Source of the DNA: Bacillota bacterium
GTDB taxonomy: Bacteria > Bacillota > Sulfobacillia > JAJYWN01
Assembly: GCA_021791495.1 (NCBI GenBank)
Contig: JAJYWN010000034.1
Location: forward strand, 22,953 to 86,952
Reading direction: 5' to 3'
DNA: 64,000 nt
Part shown: piece after piece, positions 8,533 to 17,761 of the stretch
Layout: each line of letters opens with the position of its first letter
Position numbering within the stretch: the stretch's first letter is position 1
The notes under the pieces: model-generated
Database searches by the model: none
What the model was told of the DNA's origin: nothing
The model's input: only the letters and a program-made list of their open reading frames with translations
Program-made: the position numbers and the translations under genes

Positions 8533-8981
8533 CTATCTGACGGACTCCTGGTCCTTGCCTTTGCCCTTGTCCTTGGCCATCTCTTCGATGCGCCCAGCCA
8601 CGTTAAAGATGATGGGTGGGCTTATCGGAGGCAGTGGCCGGCCGGCCTTGATGTAATCGGAGAGGTACACATCCAAATGCGTGGCCAGACGAAATCCACC
8701 GGCCCGAAAGGAATAAGGATTACCATAGGCCGGGCACCGGCGTTTACGGTGCGGTGGAACTCCGACCACCAGTAGCTGGGGGAGGCGACGAAGGTAACGT
8801 TGGGGTTCTGCATTTTCAAGAGGAAACCATTGTACGGTTTGTAGCGCCTCAGTTTGGTGACGAACTGGAGGACCTCCAAGTAGCCCGCACTGGTCTCGTA
8901 CAGGCGGCTGCGGAGGAAAAGCTCATCTAGAGACTGCTGGTCGTCGTCCAGGAACGGTAGCGATGTTTGGGGCGGCATCAC
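8533..8981 (-). pseudogene. Frameshifted remnant of an ArdC/ImmA-associated domain protein
   Basis: The first frame (8981 down to about 8690) reads YNGFLLKMQNPNVTFVASP, then HRTVNAGARPMVILIPFGPV. This is the hallmark of an N-terminal domain found in ArdC-like and ImmA/IrrE-associated proteins. The match then breaks, and a second frame (about 8700 down to 8533) continues with LATHLDVYLSDYIKAG and a Lys-rich tail. A frameshift near 8690-8700 and a deletion of the middle explain this. No HExxH peptidase motif remains. Confidence 0.45.
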
Positions 8982-9053
8982 CCTTGCTCCCTCCCCCTGA
9001 CCCCTCGGGCGTCCCTCTTCTGGCCCTGGCCAGGAATTCCTTTCGACGCGCCT

Positions 9054-10373
9054 CTAGCAGGCGCCATCCCCAGGTTCCGTGGCGAGCGCCCGCCGCACCA
9101 GACTTACAGACTCCTCCACGATCCTATCCCCGGCGGCCGCCGCCAGAATGCCCTGCCGTTCTGACCTGCCAGGAATGTTGCCCAGCGTGCCGTTGGCCGG
9201 CGCCACGATGAGCAGATAGGGTGGCGCCACGCGGTCCCGGATCTCCGCCTCTCGGGCAGTGTGAAGTTCGCCCTCGACGCCGAGGAAGTAGATAGGACCC
9301 ACTCTGATGATCTGCACTTCCGACGGTGTGGTGGCGACCTTCACACTTCTGACCGTCTCCAGTTGCCGACAGGCCCGCTCCCAATAGACATACTGCTCCA
9401 TCACCGCGCCCATGACCATGTTGTAGGTGGGGTTGCCAGACGCGGCGTCCGGGGCTTCACGGATGGTTCTATCCAAGACGGCCCGTTGCTTGTTAACGGC
9501 CGCCTGAAGCTCGTCTCCGGTGGGAAGAGGGCCGACGGGAACATCGATGATGGTGCTGAGAGAACACACCCGGTCTACCTCGACCGGCTCGAGATTGTCC
9601 TGGATAGCCAGGAGTTGTTCCACCAGGGCCCGACCCAGTCGGTCAACTTCAGCATAAGTCTGTTCGCGGCGGGTGCTGCGGGTGCTGACGTCGCCGGCGG
9701 CGCCCATCAACAATACCACCTGGGCCCCGCCCAGAGCCGCGCCCAACACGTCGCAGGCCACGCCCACGAAATCCGATGAGGTCAAGAGGTTCTGCCATCC
9801 CAAGATGCTGGGGTGGCAAGCATAGGAGACCACCGCGCCTTTGACGGTGCCGTCGCACCGGATGAACTCGAGCAAGCCGGCGTATGGCTGGTAAGGAAGG
9901 TCCCGACGATCGCGGGTGGTCCCGATGCCTTCGATCGGCTGCCGTGTCGCAAGGAGGAGGCATTCCTCCCGGTCCCCGAGGGCCTCTTCGACGGAGCGGG
10001 CGGTGGCCTCGACCACCCTCTCGACGTAGTCCGGTTCGCCGAAGAAGTCCGGATCAATGCCTGGCGCGGCCGCTTCCACGCCGACGCCTCCTGGTGCGGA
10101 ATGCACATGGGTGTGGGAGATGATGACCTGGGGTCCAGGGAGCCCGGTGCGCCTCTCGATTCGTGCCCGCGCCTCCCGGACCACCCAGGACATGTTCACA
10201 GCCAGATCACAGCTAACCAGAGCGACGGTCGCCGTCCCTTGGCTCACGGCGACGGTCCGTGCCCAAAGCGGATCGTGGTGGCCCACCACCGGGAGCCGAC
10301 GCTCCGTAGCGAAGCAACCGAACCTCGTCCCGACGGGCGGCGTGATGTCCGCTTTTCCAAAACCGGCCTTCAA
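9054..10373 (-). CDS. Neutral/alkaline ceramidase-family zinc hydrolase
   Basis: The 439-residue protein begins KAGFGKADITPPVGT and contains ISHTHVHSAPGG, the zinc-binding His motif of the neutral ceramidase family. A VSYACHPSILG segment supplies another conserved His. Bacterial single-domain members like this lack the C-terminal domain and have no secretion signal here, so the true substrate may be an amide other than ceramide. A TTG start at 10373 is chosen because AAGGAGG lies 7 bases upstream; the open frame extends 90 codons further without a site. It is divergent from the aldolase-like gene. Confidence 0.75.
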   Translation of the reverse strand: MKAGFGKADITPPVGTRFGCFATERRLPVVGHHDPLWARTVAVSQGTATVALVSCDLAVNMSWVVREARARIERRTGLPGPQVIISHTHVHSAPGGVGVEAAAPGIDPDFFGEPDYVERVVEATARSVEEALGDREECLLLATRQPIEGIGTTRDRRDLPYQPYAGLLEFIRCDGTVKGAVVSYACHPSILGWQNLLTSSDFVGVACDVLGAALGGAQVVLLMGAAGDVSTRSTRREQTYAEVDRLGRALVEQLLAIQDNLEPVEVDRVCSLSTIIDVPVGPLPTGDELQAAVNKQRAVLDRTIREAPDAASGNPTYNMVMGAVMEQYVYWERACRQLETVRSVKVATTPSEVQIIRVGPIYFLGVEGELHTAREAEIRDRVAPPYLLIVAPANGTLGNIPGRSERQGILAAAAGDRIVEESVSLVRRALATEPGDGAC

Positions 10374-10629
10374 CGCTATCCCTCCTTGACCGCTACTACG
10401 GCCCTGTGCGTCTCCAAAAGGGGATTTTGCCCCAGACCACCGTAACCCTCTGCCGCCCCTGCGGCAGGCTTTGGCGAGACGGCGGATAATACCATGTTGC
10501 GACGCGTGCCGTTCAGTTGGGAAAGCCGTACCTGGCCGGGGGCGAGTCCCGGCAAATACCGGGTAAGCCTGATCACGTAGGGCCGACCGGAAGCCCGGCC
10601 GGCGAAGGGCAGATAGGAGGACTCGGAAC

Positions 10630-11471
10630 ATGCTCGTCACCATGAAGGAGCAGCTCGTCCAGGCGAAAAGAGACGGTTATGGGATCGGCGCCTTCAACGT
10701 TTATAACCTTGAGACGGCGGTAGCCCTCTTCGAGGCCTTCGACGAGACGCACTCGCCCGGCATCTTTCTGGCCGGCGGGCCCGATATCCCTCAAGTGCTC
10801 GCCATCGTCGAGTCTCTTGCCACCCAGGTGTACCCCCGCATCCCAGTCTCCATCATCCTTGACCACGGCCGCGACTATGAGGCGGCGGTACGGGCCATCC
10901 GCGCCGGGTTCACGGCCGTCATGATCGACGGTTCCTCCTTTTCTTTCGTAGAGAACGTCCGGGTGACTTCGGAGGTCGTCCACTTAGCCCACGCTGTGGG
11001 AGTGACCGTCGAGGCCGAGCTTGGCCACGTCGGGGGGGCGCGGCAGACTCGGTGGAGGAGCGCCGAAGGCAGTTTACCAGGCCGGATGAGTGCCGGAAAT
11101 TCGTGGAGCTCACCGGTGTCGACTGCCTGGCGGTGGCCATCGGCACTGCCCACGGTCTTTATAAAGCCGGGACACCCACCCTCGATCTGGACCTTTTGAG
11201 GGAACTGGTGGCTTCGACCGATATCCCCCTGGTGCTGCACGGTGGGAGCGACACGCCGCTGGAACAGATCCAGGCGGCCATCAAGATTGGTATCCAGAAA
11301 ATCAACATCGCCACCGATATCAGGACGGCTTTCATCGCGGGGCTAAAGCAGGGGATCGCGGAGAACCCCGACGCCATCGACCCCAGGGTGTTCCTCAGGT
11401 CGGCCAAGCAACGCATGAAGGAAGAAGCGATCCGGAAGATCGAAGCCTTCGGCACCAGGAACCGCATCTAG
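10630..11471 (+). pseudogene. Class II fructose-bisphosphate aldolase family, one-base frameshift
   Basis: Two frames together make one complete class II aldolase-type protein. The first (10630 to about 11035) has GIGAFNVYN, SIILDHG with a zinc-ligand His, and EAELGHVGG. The second (about 11040 to 11471) continues EERRRQFTRPDECRKFVE, VDCLAVAIGTAHGLY, VLHGGSDTP and INIATD. The break falls at a run of seven G at 11032-11038; one extra G would restore the frame. This is either a sequencing slip or a real mutation in a phase-prone tract. AGGAGG lies 8 bases before the ATG. Relatives include FbaA, tagatose-bisphosphate aldolase and IolJ. Confidence 0.75.
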
Positions 11472-11954
11472 CCAAGAGGCAAACGAAAGGCAGAGCTGTA
11501 ACCACAGAATAGAAACATCGCAAGCTTCTCGGTCGCTACTGGCCAGCTACCGCGCAGCATTGGAGCGCTCATCGCCGACTGTCGCCAGGCCGGCGGCCGC
11601 CAGGGAGTCGCTGCCGAGGAGGGTGTCAAATTCTCGCCGACACCGCGGGGCTTCAAACTGTCAAGTTTCTTATACACCCCCTCCCTCTCGGATACCCACT
11701 GGGGTATAACAAGACTTCTTGTGGAACCGGCCTTGGGGGAGACTGCCAGTGAGCGCACAGCCTCTGTTAGATCTAAAATGCTTGTAGCTTGGGCGTTCTT
11801 GCTAGGACAGGGCATGGTGGTTCAGACAATCGTCTACAGGCTGCCTTCCAGACCCTGAAACTGGGGCGTGGTGGCGGGGGGTGCATGAGGAATTTGGCAG
11901 TCTGCGGACCGCAGCTGTCAAGAAAACTATAACCTCAAGGGAGGAGATACACGG
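11472..11954. other. 480-base gap with no convincing gene
   Basis: Open frames on both strands cross this stretch but lack ribosome binding sites and family features. A short hairpin (CTGCGGACCGCAG near 11904) lies in the leader of the next gene. No promoter could be placed with confidence. Confidence 0.4.
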
Positions 11955-12548
11955 ATGCGCGCAACTCACCGTTTCGACCCGCAGCACATGGGGCGCCTGG
12001 TTAGCCCCGAACGGCGAAAGATGCTGGACCCCGTTAAAGCACTGGACTGTCTGGAGTTACGCCCGGGGATGGTGCTCGTAGACTTGGGCGCCGGTCCTGG
12101 TTTCTTCACTCTGGACGCGGCCCGCAGGGTGGCTCCTGACGGCAAGGTGCTGGCCATCGACATCTCCCAGGAGATGCTGGACCTCTGCGTGCAACGAGCC
12201 GCCGGAGAGGGAATCAAAAACGTGGTGCCAGTGCTGGCCTCCACCGGATCACGCGGGTACCCGGTAGCCCCCGCTAGCGTCGACGCCGTCCTGATGGCAA
12301 TGGTGCTGCATGAAGCGGACTCGCCCGCTCGGATGTTGAGCGAGGTGCGCCGCATGTTGAAACCAGGCGGCGCCGTGCTGCTGGCGGAGTGGAAGAAAGA
12401 GGAATCGGCCATGGGTCCCCCGCTGGAGCACCGCCTGAGCCCGCGGGAAGCCACGGAGGGATTTGGGGCCGCCGGCTTCATCCGGAGTAATGATGGCTGC
12501 GAGGTCGGGCCCCACCATTACGCCCTCCGGTTTGACCTGCCTAGGTAG
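11955..12548 (+). CDS. UbiE/COQ5-type methyltransferase
   Basis: The 197-residue protein has motif I LVDLGAGPGFFTLDAA (about residues 41-56), an acidic residue in VLAIDISQEML, and motif III-like RMLKPGGAVLLAEW. The opening, HRFDPQHMGRLVSPERR, is typical of small class I methyltransferases that act on small molecules or metalloids. AGGGAGGAG lies about 8 bases before the ATG. No neighbour indicates the substrate. Confidence 0.8.
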   Translation: MRATHRFDPQHMGRLVSPERRKMLDPVKALDCLELRPGMVLVDLGAGPGFFTLDAARRVAPDGKVLAIDISQEMLDLCVQRAAGEGIKNVVPVLASTGSRGYPVAPASVDAVLMAMVLHEADSPARMLSEVRRMLKPGGAVLLAEWKKEESAMGPPLEHRLSPREATEGFGAAGFIRSNDGCEVGPHHYALRFDLPR

Positions 12549-12840
12549 GCGAAGAAGATCATGCTGTAGTACATCCGCTTGGCTTCCTCGTAGTCTTCAG
12601 GCCGCGGCTTCCGCCCGACCATGGCCCCGGAGGGGAAGGGGACGAACATGCGCTCCGGAAGCTTGTCGTCTTCTTCGGAGAACCATTGACGCAGGTTAAA
12701 GACCCTGGTCAAGGTGACAGCGCGCCGCGCCACATCATGGCCCGCACTTTCTCGGCATCCAGACTGTCGAAGGGCATGGGCGACAGAACTCCCAGCGTCC
12801 GTAGTTCCTGGATGACGGCCCCTTCCTTGGCGTAGCCAAT
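12518..12840 (-). pseudogene. Remnant of an aldehyde:ferredoxin oxidoreductase C-terminus
   Basis: On the minus strand two frames carry pieces of the C-terminal domain of tungsten-dependent aldehyde:ferredoxin oxidoreductases. One reads IGYAKEGAVIQELRTLGVLS, then DAEKVRAMM (about 12840-12733). The other reads TRVFNLRQWFSEEDDKLPER (about 12730-12670), matching the family motif RxFNxREGF..DDxLP.R. The frame changes near 12733 and everything upstream, including the cofactor-binding domains, is gone. It overlaps the end of the methyltransferase gene. Confidence 0.6.
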
Positions 12841-12884
12841 GTCGTGGAAGTTATGGCTGTGGCCGGCGCCGGCGGGTAAATGCG

Positions 12885-13456
12885 AGCAGATTGCTGCTAC
12901 CGCCACCGTGACTACGAATGGGCCATACATCACCCTCTACGCTCGCGATGCTTTCGGTTTCAGCCCGTCGCAGATCAACCTGCTGTTCGCCTTCGGGCAT
13001 TTCTTCGTCACCCTGTTCAGCCTGTTTGGCGGAAGGCTCATCGAGGCCAAGGGGACGCGTTGGTCCATGGCTACCGGGCTCATTGCCGGCCTGGGCCTCA
13101 TCTTGGTGTGGCTGCTAGTGCCGGTCTACGCCGCCTCGGTGGCGGTCTTCATCTTGGTCCTGTTGGCCATGCAGGTCGGCATCATCGGGTGGGACACCGT
13201 CCGGACAGAAGGAGTATCCACCAAGGTCCTCGGGCGGGCACTGGGCGCCGTTGGAACGGTGACCGGTTTCGTAGGCGCCTTCGGGGCGCCGCTAGCATCT
13301 TGGCTGGTGGGGTTGACCGGACCCACGGCTCCCTTCTGGCTGGCCTTGAGCGTTGGGCTGGCAGCCGTGGCGTCCGTGCTGTGGAGCGGGCAAGATGTAA
13401 CGGCGACACCACCGCCAAATCTGACAGAAAGCGCCATGGGGAAAGTAATAGAATAA
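12885..13456 (+). pseudogene. C-terminal half of an MFS transporter
   Basis: From about NGPYITLYARDAFGFSPSQI onward, this frame matches helix 7 to helix 12 of an MFS transporter, with six hydrophobic segments and a motif A-like GGRLIEAKGTR between helices 8 and 9. The N-terminal half is missing: the frame runs directly into the inverted aldehyde oxidoreductase remnant. No ribosome binding site is present at the available start. It is a truncated gene produced by a deletion or rearrangement. Confidence 0.65.
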
Positions 13457-13489
13457 GGTATCGGACAATCTTGAGGAGGGGAAGGCACA

Positions 13490-13811
13490 TGCCTCCGACC
13501 GGTCTACCTTCCGGGAACCGTCTCATATGGCTCCCGCGCACTACCCTGGGATGGGTCGCCGTGGGTCTGGCTGCCTTTTTTGTTTTCATACTCGCGATCG
13601 GACCGGTACTGGATGCGGGGGCGGTGTACGTCCCTCGCATATCTTGATCATCCTTGGGGTCTGTACCCTAGCTTCCGGCCTGGCGGCAGGCCCCGTAGCC
13701 TGGATGGCCATCTTCCGCCGGCACGACCGGTCGGTCTTGGTGCTCTTGGCCTTTCTGCCGTGCCTTCTCGCCCTGGCTTTCCTCATCGGAGAACTGGTGG
13801 TTCCGCACTAG
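13490..13811 (+). pseudogene. Small membrane protein with a frameshift
   Basis: The first frame starts at ATG 13490 behind GGAGGGG and reads a polar N-terminus, TTLGWVAVGLAAFFVFIL and the end of a loop before stopping at about 13648. The second frame then continues with ILIILGVCTLASGL, a short basic loop and LVLLAFLPCLLALAFLI, ending at 13811. Joined by one base skipped near 13640, the product has three hydrophobic helices. Either the gene is broken or one base is wrong. No function is known. Confidence 0.55.
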
Positions 13812-13896
13812 ACCTGGCCGTGCTACTGCTCCATGAAGGTAAGCGCGGGACCTTCGCGGAACAAGAGGAGGAAACCTCCAGAGAAGGGTGACCGCG

Positions 13897-14640
13897 ATGG
13901 CACAGATCAGAGATAACATCGGATTGACCTTTATCGAGGGCACCAAGCACCGCAAAGAGCCGTCGGACCAAATGAAAGGCCTGCCGCAACCCCCATTGGA
14001 GCGGGCGCCTAACCCCGATCAAACCGTCATCGACCTGCCCGATCCCGCCAAGGTCGAGGTCGGGCGCCTGGACCTCAGTCAGGCCATTAACGAGCGGACA
14101 AGCCTCCGAAAATACAGTGATGCTCCTCTCTCGCTGGGTGAGTTGTCCTACCTCCTCTGGTCGACGCAAGGGGTCCGACAGGTCACCGCGCGACCCGCCA
14201 CCCTCCGTACCGTCCCATCGGCCGGGTCCCGCCATCCCTTCGAGACCTACCTCCTGATAAACAGGGTCGAGGGGCTGCAGCCGGGCCTTTACCATTTTCA
14301 CGGCATCCCGCACAAACTGGCGGTTCACGACCTGGACCCGGAACTGACCCAGAAGATCACTGCCGCGGGCGGCAATCAGGGGTTCATCGCCGCCAGCGCC
14401 CTAACATTCATCTGGGTGGCCGACGTGTACCGTACCTTCTGGCGGTACCAGGAGCGGGGCTACCGGTATTTGTTTATCGACGCCGGGCACGTTTGCCAGA
14501 ACGCCTACCTGGCGGCCCAGGCCATCGGCGGCGGGTGCTGCGCCATCGGGGCCTTCGACGACGATGAGATGGCTCGCTTGCTGGGCCTTGACGGCAGGGA
14601 TCAAATGGTGGTTTACATGGCGGCGGTCGGGAAGCGGTAA
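13897..14640 (+). CDS. SagB-type nitroreductase-fold dehydrogenase
   Basis: The 247-residue protein has the FMN-binding nitroreductase pattern: INERTSLRKYSDAPLSLGEL, then TVPSAGSRHPFETYL, then IDAGHVCQNAYLAAQAIG. These are the marks of the SagB/ThcOx subgroup, which oxidises azolines to azoles in peptide natural products but also has stand-alone members. No precursor peptide, YcaO or cyclodehydratase gene is nearby, so the role is probably general oxidoreduction. ATG at 13897 follows AGAAGGG by about 9 bases; an upstream GTG at 13888 is possible. Confidence 0.8.
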   Translation: MAQIRDNIGLTFIEGTKHRKEPSDQMKGLPQPPLERAPNPDQTVIDLPDPAKVEVGRLDLSQAINERTSLRKYSDAPLSLGELSYLLWSTQGVRQVTARPATLRTVPSAGSRHPFETYLLINRVEGLQPGLYHFHGIPHKLAVHDLDPELTQKITAAGGNQGFIAASALTFIWVADVYRTFWRYQERGYRYLFIDAGHVCQNAYLAAQAIGGGCCAIGAFDDDEMARLLGLDGRDQMVVYMAAVGKR

Positions 14641-14677
14641 GCCGCGCTGGGTGAAGCTGAGTGGTGAGCTGAGCTAG

Positions 14678-15268
14678 ATGGGGCAGGAAAGGTGGCCGTC
14701 CAGGTCTCCGTCAGAGGATCACCGGCGCCGTTGGCGGGCCACTCCTCGCTTGGGTGTCGTCTTGGCGCTGCTGTTCTTGGTCGGTCTGGCAGTCGGGGTC
14801 GTGTCTGTCTCGTGGCAGCCGGTGGCCGACGGCCAAAAGGAGACGGTGGACGAGGCCGCCCGGGCCTTCGCCCAGAACCCGCGTCGCATTGAGGCCGTCA
14901 TTGACCGGAAGAAAGCCACGGCTGTCGTGCAAATTTTCGAAGACGGCAAGGTGGCGGCGACCTTCAACGGTCGCTCCGGCTCGGGCGCGCCCGGGGAGGA
15001 GACACCCTCCGGCTACTACCGCGTGACGGCACATCTCGGGACTATCCATACCGCCCTGTACCGCGCCACCTACGGACACGAGTTTATCCTGAAATACTTC
15101 CTGCAGTTCCAAGGGGACTACGGGTTCCACGCCTATAAGATCAACGACCAGACCATGCGGGTCGAACCCGACGCCACCCACGGATGCATCGCGTTCAGCG
15201 AGGCCGACGCCAAGCGCCTCTACGACTGGGCCACCGAGGGTACACCGATACGCATCACCGGCAAGTGA
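14678..15268 (+). CDS. L,D-transpeptidase (YkuD), membrane-anchored
   Basis: The 196-residue protein has a basic N-terminus, one hydrophobic segment (about residues 25-45) that anchors it, and a C-terminal catalytic domain. The active-site motif is present as GFHAY followed by ATHGCIAFSEADAKRLYDW, with the catalytic Cys in HGC. Such enzymes cross-link peptidoglycan stem peptides outside the membrane. Conserved His and Cys indicate activity. It lies between the SagB-like gene and a convergent MFS gene. Confidence 0.85.
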   Translation: MGQERWPSRSPSEDHRRRWRATPRLGVVLALLFLVGLAVGVVSVSWQPVADGQKETVDEAARAFAQNPRRIEAVIDRKKATAVVQIFEDGKVAATFNGRSGSGAPGEETPSGYYRVTAHLGTIHTALYRATYGHEFILKYFLQFQGDYGFHAYKINDQTMRVEPDATHGCIAFSEADAKRLYDWATEGTPIRITGK

Positions 15269-15287
15269 GGCCGGCCGTCGGAGGTGC

Positions 15288-16481
15288 TTAGGAGGCCGAG
15301 GAGGCCGAGGAAGCCGCTCTCTTCACGGCCGCCGGTGCAACTCTCAGAAGCCCCAGGGTGGCGGCGGCGCTGACCAGTCCGATCAGCCCCAGCGTCCAGA
15401 AGCCCTGGGTCAGCCCGACGGTGTCGGCGATGAGGCCGACGATCATGGGGCCGATGAACATGCCGAAAGCGTACATGGCCTGGAAGATACCCATGGCCGT
15501 TCCCCGTTTCTCCGCGGCCACGTCCTTGATGCTGATGCCCATCAGGAGCGGAAGGACCAGCCCACGGCCGAAGCCGCCGATGCCCTGCGATATGTAGAGC
15601 GACTCGACGCTGTGGGCGAAAGGGACCGCGATGGCTGAGAAGGCCAGGATCGCGAAACCGAAGGAGACCGTGAACGCTTCCCCCAGCTTCTTCGCGAACC
15701 ACGACCCGCTCAAGGCCGACGAGACGGCCATGGGCACGGTGGCGATGGTGGTGAGGATGCCCAGTTGGAAGTCCGTGGCCCCAAGGTCTTTCGCCGCCAC
15801 CGGGGCAAATCCGTAAACGGTGCCGTAGGCCACGATCTGGACGGCGATGCCCAACCCCGAGACCGAAAGCAGGTGCCGGTCCGCACCCACCTTCAGCAGG
15901 TCTTTGGCGGACCGGGGCTTGCTCGTCGGACGGACCTCGAGAGTGGCAAGGCTCATAGCCAGGCCGATGGCCCCGCCCACGGCCCCAAGGAGGAACGGCG
16001 TCCGCTGGCCGGAGGCTGCCGCCACAATGCCGCCTAGGAATGTCCCGCACATCTGGCCGACGAAATTCAGGGAGTTCAGGATGCCGATAGCCTTAGGGGC
16101 TTCGGCCGGATCGAAGTAGCTGGCGTAGAGGACCGTAAAGGCCAGCCACGCCGCGGCTCCCACGCCCGACAGGAAGCGGAAGACCAAGAGCCAAAAGGGG
16201 TCGGATGAGGCGAAGAGGCCCAGGCCGCTGACGACTGCGAGGACTAAGCCCGCGACCACGAAGGCTTTCCGGCGGCGCAGGGTGTCGGAAAGGACGCCCA
16301 TGGGCAGGCGGACCGCCATCTGCGCGAAACCGTATGAGCCGGCGATGAGGCCCACCATCTTGTACGACGCGCCCATGGACTTGGCGTAAGGTGACAGTAT
16401 GGGGACGTAGGCGTAATAGGAGAACCAGTAGAGGGTGGTCACTAGCCCGAAAAGGATAGTGTGCTTGCCGCGTCCACGCAT
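15288..16481 (-). CDS. MFS transporter, 12-helix
   Basis: The 397-residue protein has about 12 hydrophobic segments. Motif A is MGVLSDTLRRRKAF after helix 2, with a second copy-like loop (SWFAKKLGEAF) at the domain midpoint. The tail is a short Ala/Ser repeat (AASSASSAS). No clear ribosome binding site precedes the ATG at 16481. It faces the L,D-transpeptidase gene tail to tail. Substrate unknown. Confidence 0.8.
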   Translation of the reverse strand: MRGRGKHTILFGLVTTLYWFSYYAYVPILSPYAKSMGASYKMVGLIAGSYGFAQMAVRLPMGVLSDTLRRRKAFVVAGLVLAVVSGLGLFASSDPFWLLVFRFLSGVGAAAWLAFTVLYASYFDPAEAPKAIGILNSLNFVGQMCGTFLGGIVAAASGQRTPFLLGAVGGAIGLAMSLATLEVRPTSKPRSAKDLLKVGADRHLLSVSGLGIAVQIVAYGTVYGFAPVAAKDLGATDFQLGILTTIATVPMAVSSALSGSWFAKKLGEAFTVSFGFAILAFSAIAVPFAHSVESLYISQGIGGFGRGLVLPLLMGISIKDVAAEKRGTAMGIFQAMYAFGMFIGPMIVGLIADTVGLTQGFWTLGLIGLVSAAATLGLLRVAPAAVKRAASSASSAS

Positions 16482-16701
16482 GGTTGTGTGATTGGGCCCC
16501 CAGTGATCGGATTTCGCCTATATGAGAGGCGAGACTTCTCTGGTACGGGCCAGATACCTGCCGCACAAGGGTACAACCCGAAGGCCGGCGAAGACGGCAA
16601 AGCCTGCGCGAACCGCCCGAGTTTGTAAGAGCCGTCCAGACGGTGGCGACGCGCTCCCCGAAGTGCTCCGTTTCGCTCGCTATTGAGAGGAGGCACTTTC
16701 C

Positions 16702-16818
16702 ATGGACCTGAAGTCAACAGATGAGAAGCACCCTGAGCTCCGCCAGGCACTGGAGCGGAACGTTTTCGAGAACCACATGCTTTCTGTCCTGGCTAGACTG
16801 GCATCAGCCTCTACCTAG
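16702..16818 (+). CDS. Short ORF with a strong ribosome binding site
   Basis: A 38-residue frame starts MDLKSTDEKHPELRQAL with AGGAGG exactly 8 bases upstream. It ends at TAG 16818. It is mostly alpha-helical by composition. It may be a small protein or the surviving 5' end of a longer gene whose remainder is lost. The rest of the 16482-16855 gap shows nothing else. Confidence 0.35.
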   Translation: MDLKSTDEKHPELRQALERNVFENHMLSVLARLASAST

Positions 16819-16855
16819 CAGATATCGGCGGCTCTACGCCAGGTCCGCGGGGAGA

Positions 16856-17644
16856 CTAGACAGACCATTTCTCTATGGCCGACAAGACCTGCCTTGCGTT
16901 CCAGGGAAGAAGCTCAACGGAGGCTTCCCTTACTGGCCGAGGAACAGCTCCGCCGGATTTTGGGACCATGCCAAGAATGGGCTTGCCGAAAGCCGCCGCC
17001 AAGTCCATCTCTCTTCTAATGACCCTTGGATCAGTGACGAAGATGTCAGACAGGACCACAAAACAGCTGATATCAGTCAACTGCTTAGTCAGAATGCTGT
17101 CCAGGTTCTCTATCGTTTGGGAGGCAGGATAGGGTTCCGGCACGCCGCCCCACTCCAGTCTATATCCTGGGGTCGATCTCAGGAGTTGCAGGAAGTAGTC
17201 ATGGAAGACCTCACGTTTCCAGGCATGGCTGACAAAGAGCTTCGCACAAGTAGAAACTGCGGCCACGCCGGCTGGCAGTTCCGTAGGTGCATTGCTCACC
17301 ACCCCATATGGCGTCGAACTCTCGCTAAGGCGCAAAGAGTCCCCTGGGAGGCTACCCATCTCCCGGGTGATGCCCTCAGCTATCCACATCCGCAGTAGGG
17401 ACTGGTAGCCCAAAGACCGCCGATTGGCAATGTCTCTAGCTGCTCTCAACTGCTCGGGAGCTAAGCGGAATGTCACAGGTTTCTTGGCCATCTTTTTCAA
17501 GATGCGGTTCTCCAAGGCCGGGTCCAGTTCCAAGTGGACCTCGCCGTCTTCTAACTCAACATCCGTGATGGAATGGGTGGATCAGAAATCCGCTTCCTCC
17601 GCTTCAGACTTGAACTCAGGAACGGGTATCTTCTTCCTGGCCAT
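16856..17644 (-). pseudogene. CopG/BrnA-like antitoxin fused to a TIR-like domain, with TGA at codon 21
   Basis: Starting at ATG 17644, the frame reads an antitoxin-like N-terminus (MARKKIPVPEFKSEAEEADF), TGA at 17584-17582 where relatives have Trp, and then a ribbon-helix-helix-like segment PVTFRLAPEQLRAARDIA. After a linker comes a TIR-like (MTH538/ThsB type) domain: KLFVSHAW, LTKQLTDISCFVVLSD, VIRREMDLAAAFGKPILG and a closing LLPWNARQVLSAIEKW. Everything after the TGA is intact, and a TTG at 17533 could reinitiate to give 225 residues. TIR domains of this type make NAD-derived signals in Thoeris-like defence; a role here is inference. Confidence 0.65.
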
Positions 17645-17761
17645 TTACTCCCTCTCCCTGCGGAACCAGACTTTTTCCCTCGGGGTCATGTTCCTAACCG
17701 TGATGACTCGCACCTTACCATCCACCACCAAAGCCATAGTACGCCCGACGTATTGACAACG
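17645..17761 (-). pseudogene. C-terminal fragment of a BrnT-like toxin
   Basis: Directly before the antitoxin-TIR start (its TAA touches the ATG) lies a 38-codon frame reading QYVGRTMALVVDGKVRVITV, then MTPREKVWFRRERE. This resembles the last two strands and basic helix of BrnT-type toxins, which precede BrnA antitoxins in the same order. A TGA at 17762-17764 cuts the frame and the N-terminal half is absent. The toxin is therefore probably dead while the antitoxin-like gene persists. Confidence 0.5.

Noticed and set aside
11468..11815. 115-codon minus-strand frame in the gap after the aldolase
   Set aside because: No ribosome binding site or recognisable motif, and the opposite strand is equally open.
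16721..17398. 225-codon plus-strand frame
   Set aside because: It is the shadow of the TIR-like gene on the other strand; the protein has no domain character.
17582..17584. TGA of the antitoxin-TIR gene as another selenocysteine codon
   Set aside because: The position is Trp in relatives, not Cys, and no hairpin of SECIS type follows at the right distance. A nonsense mutation is simpler.
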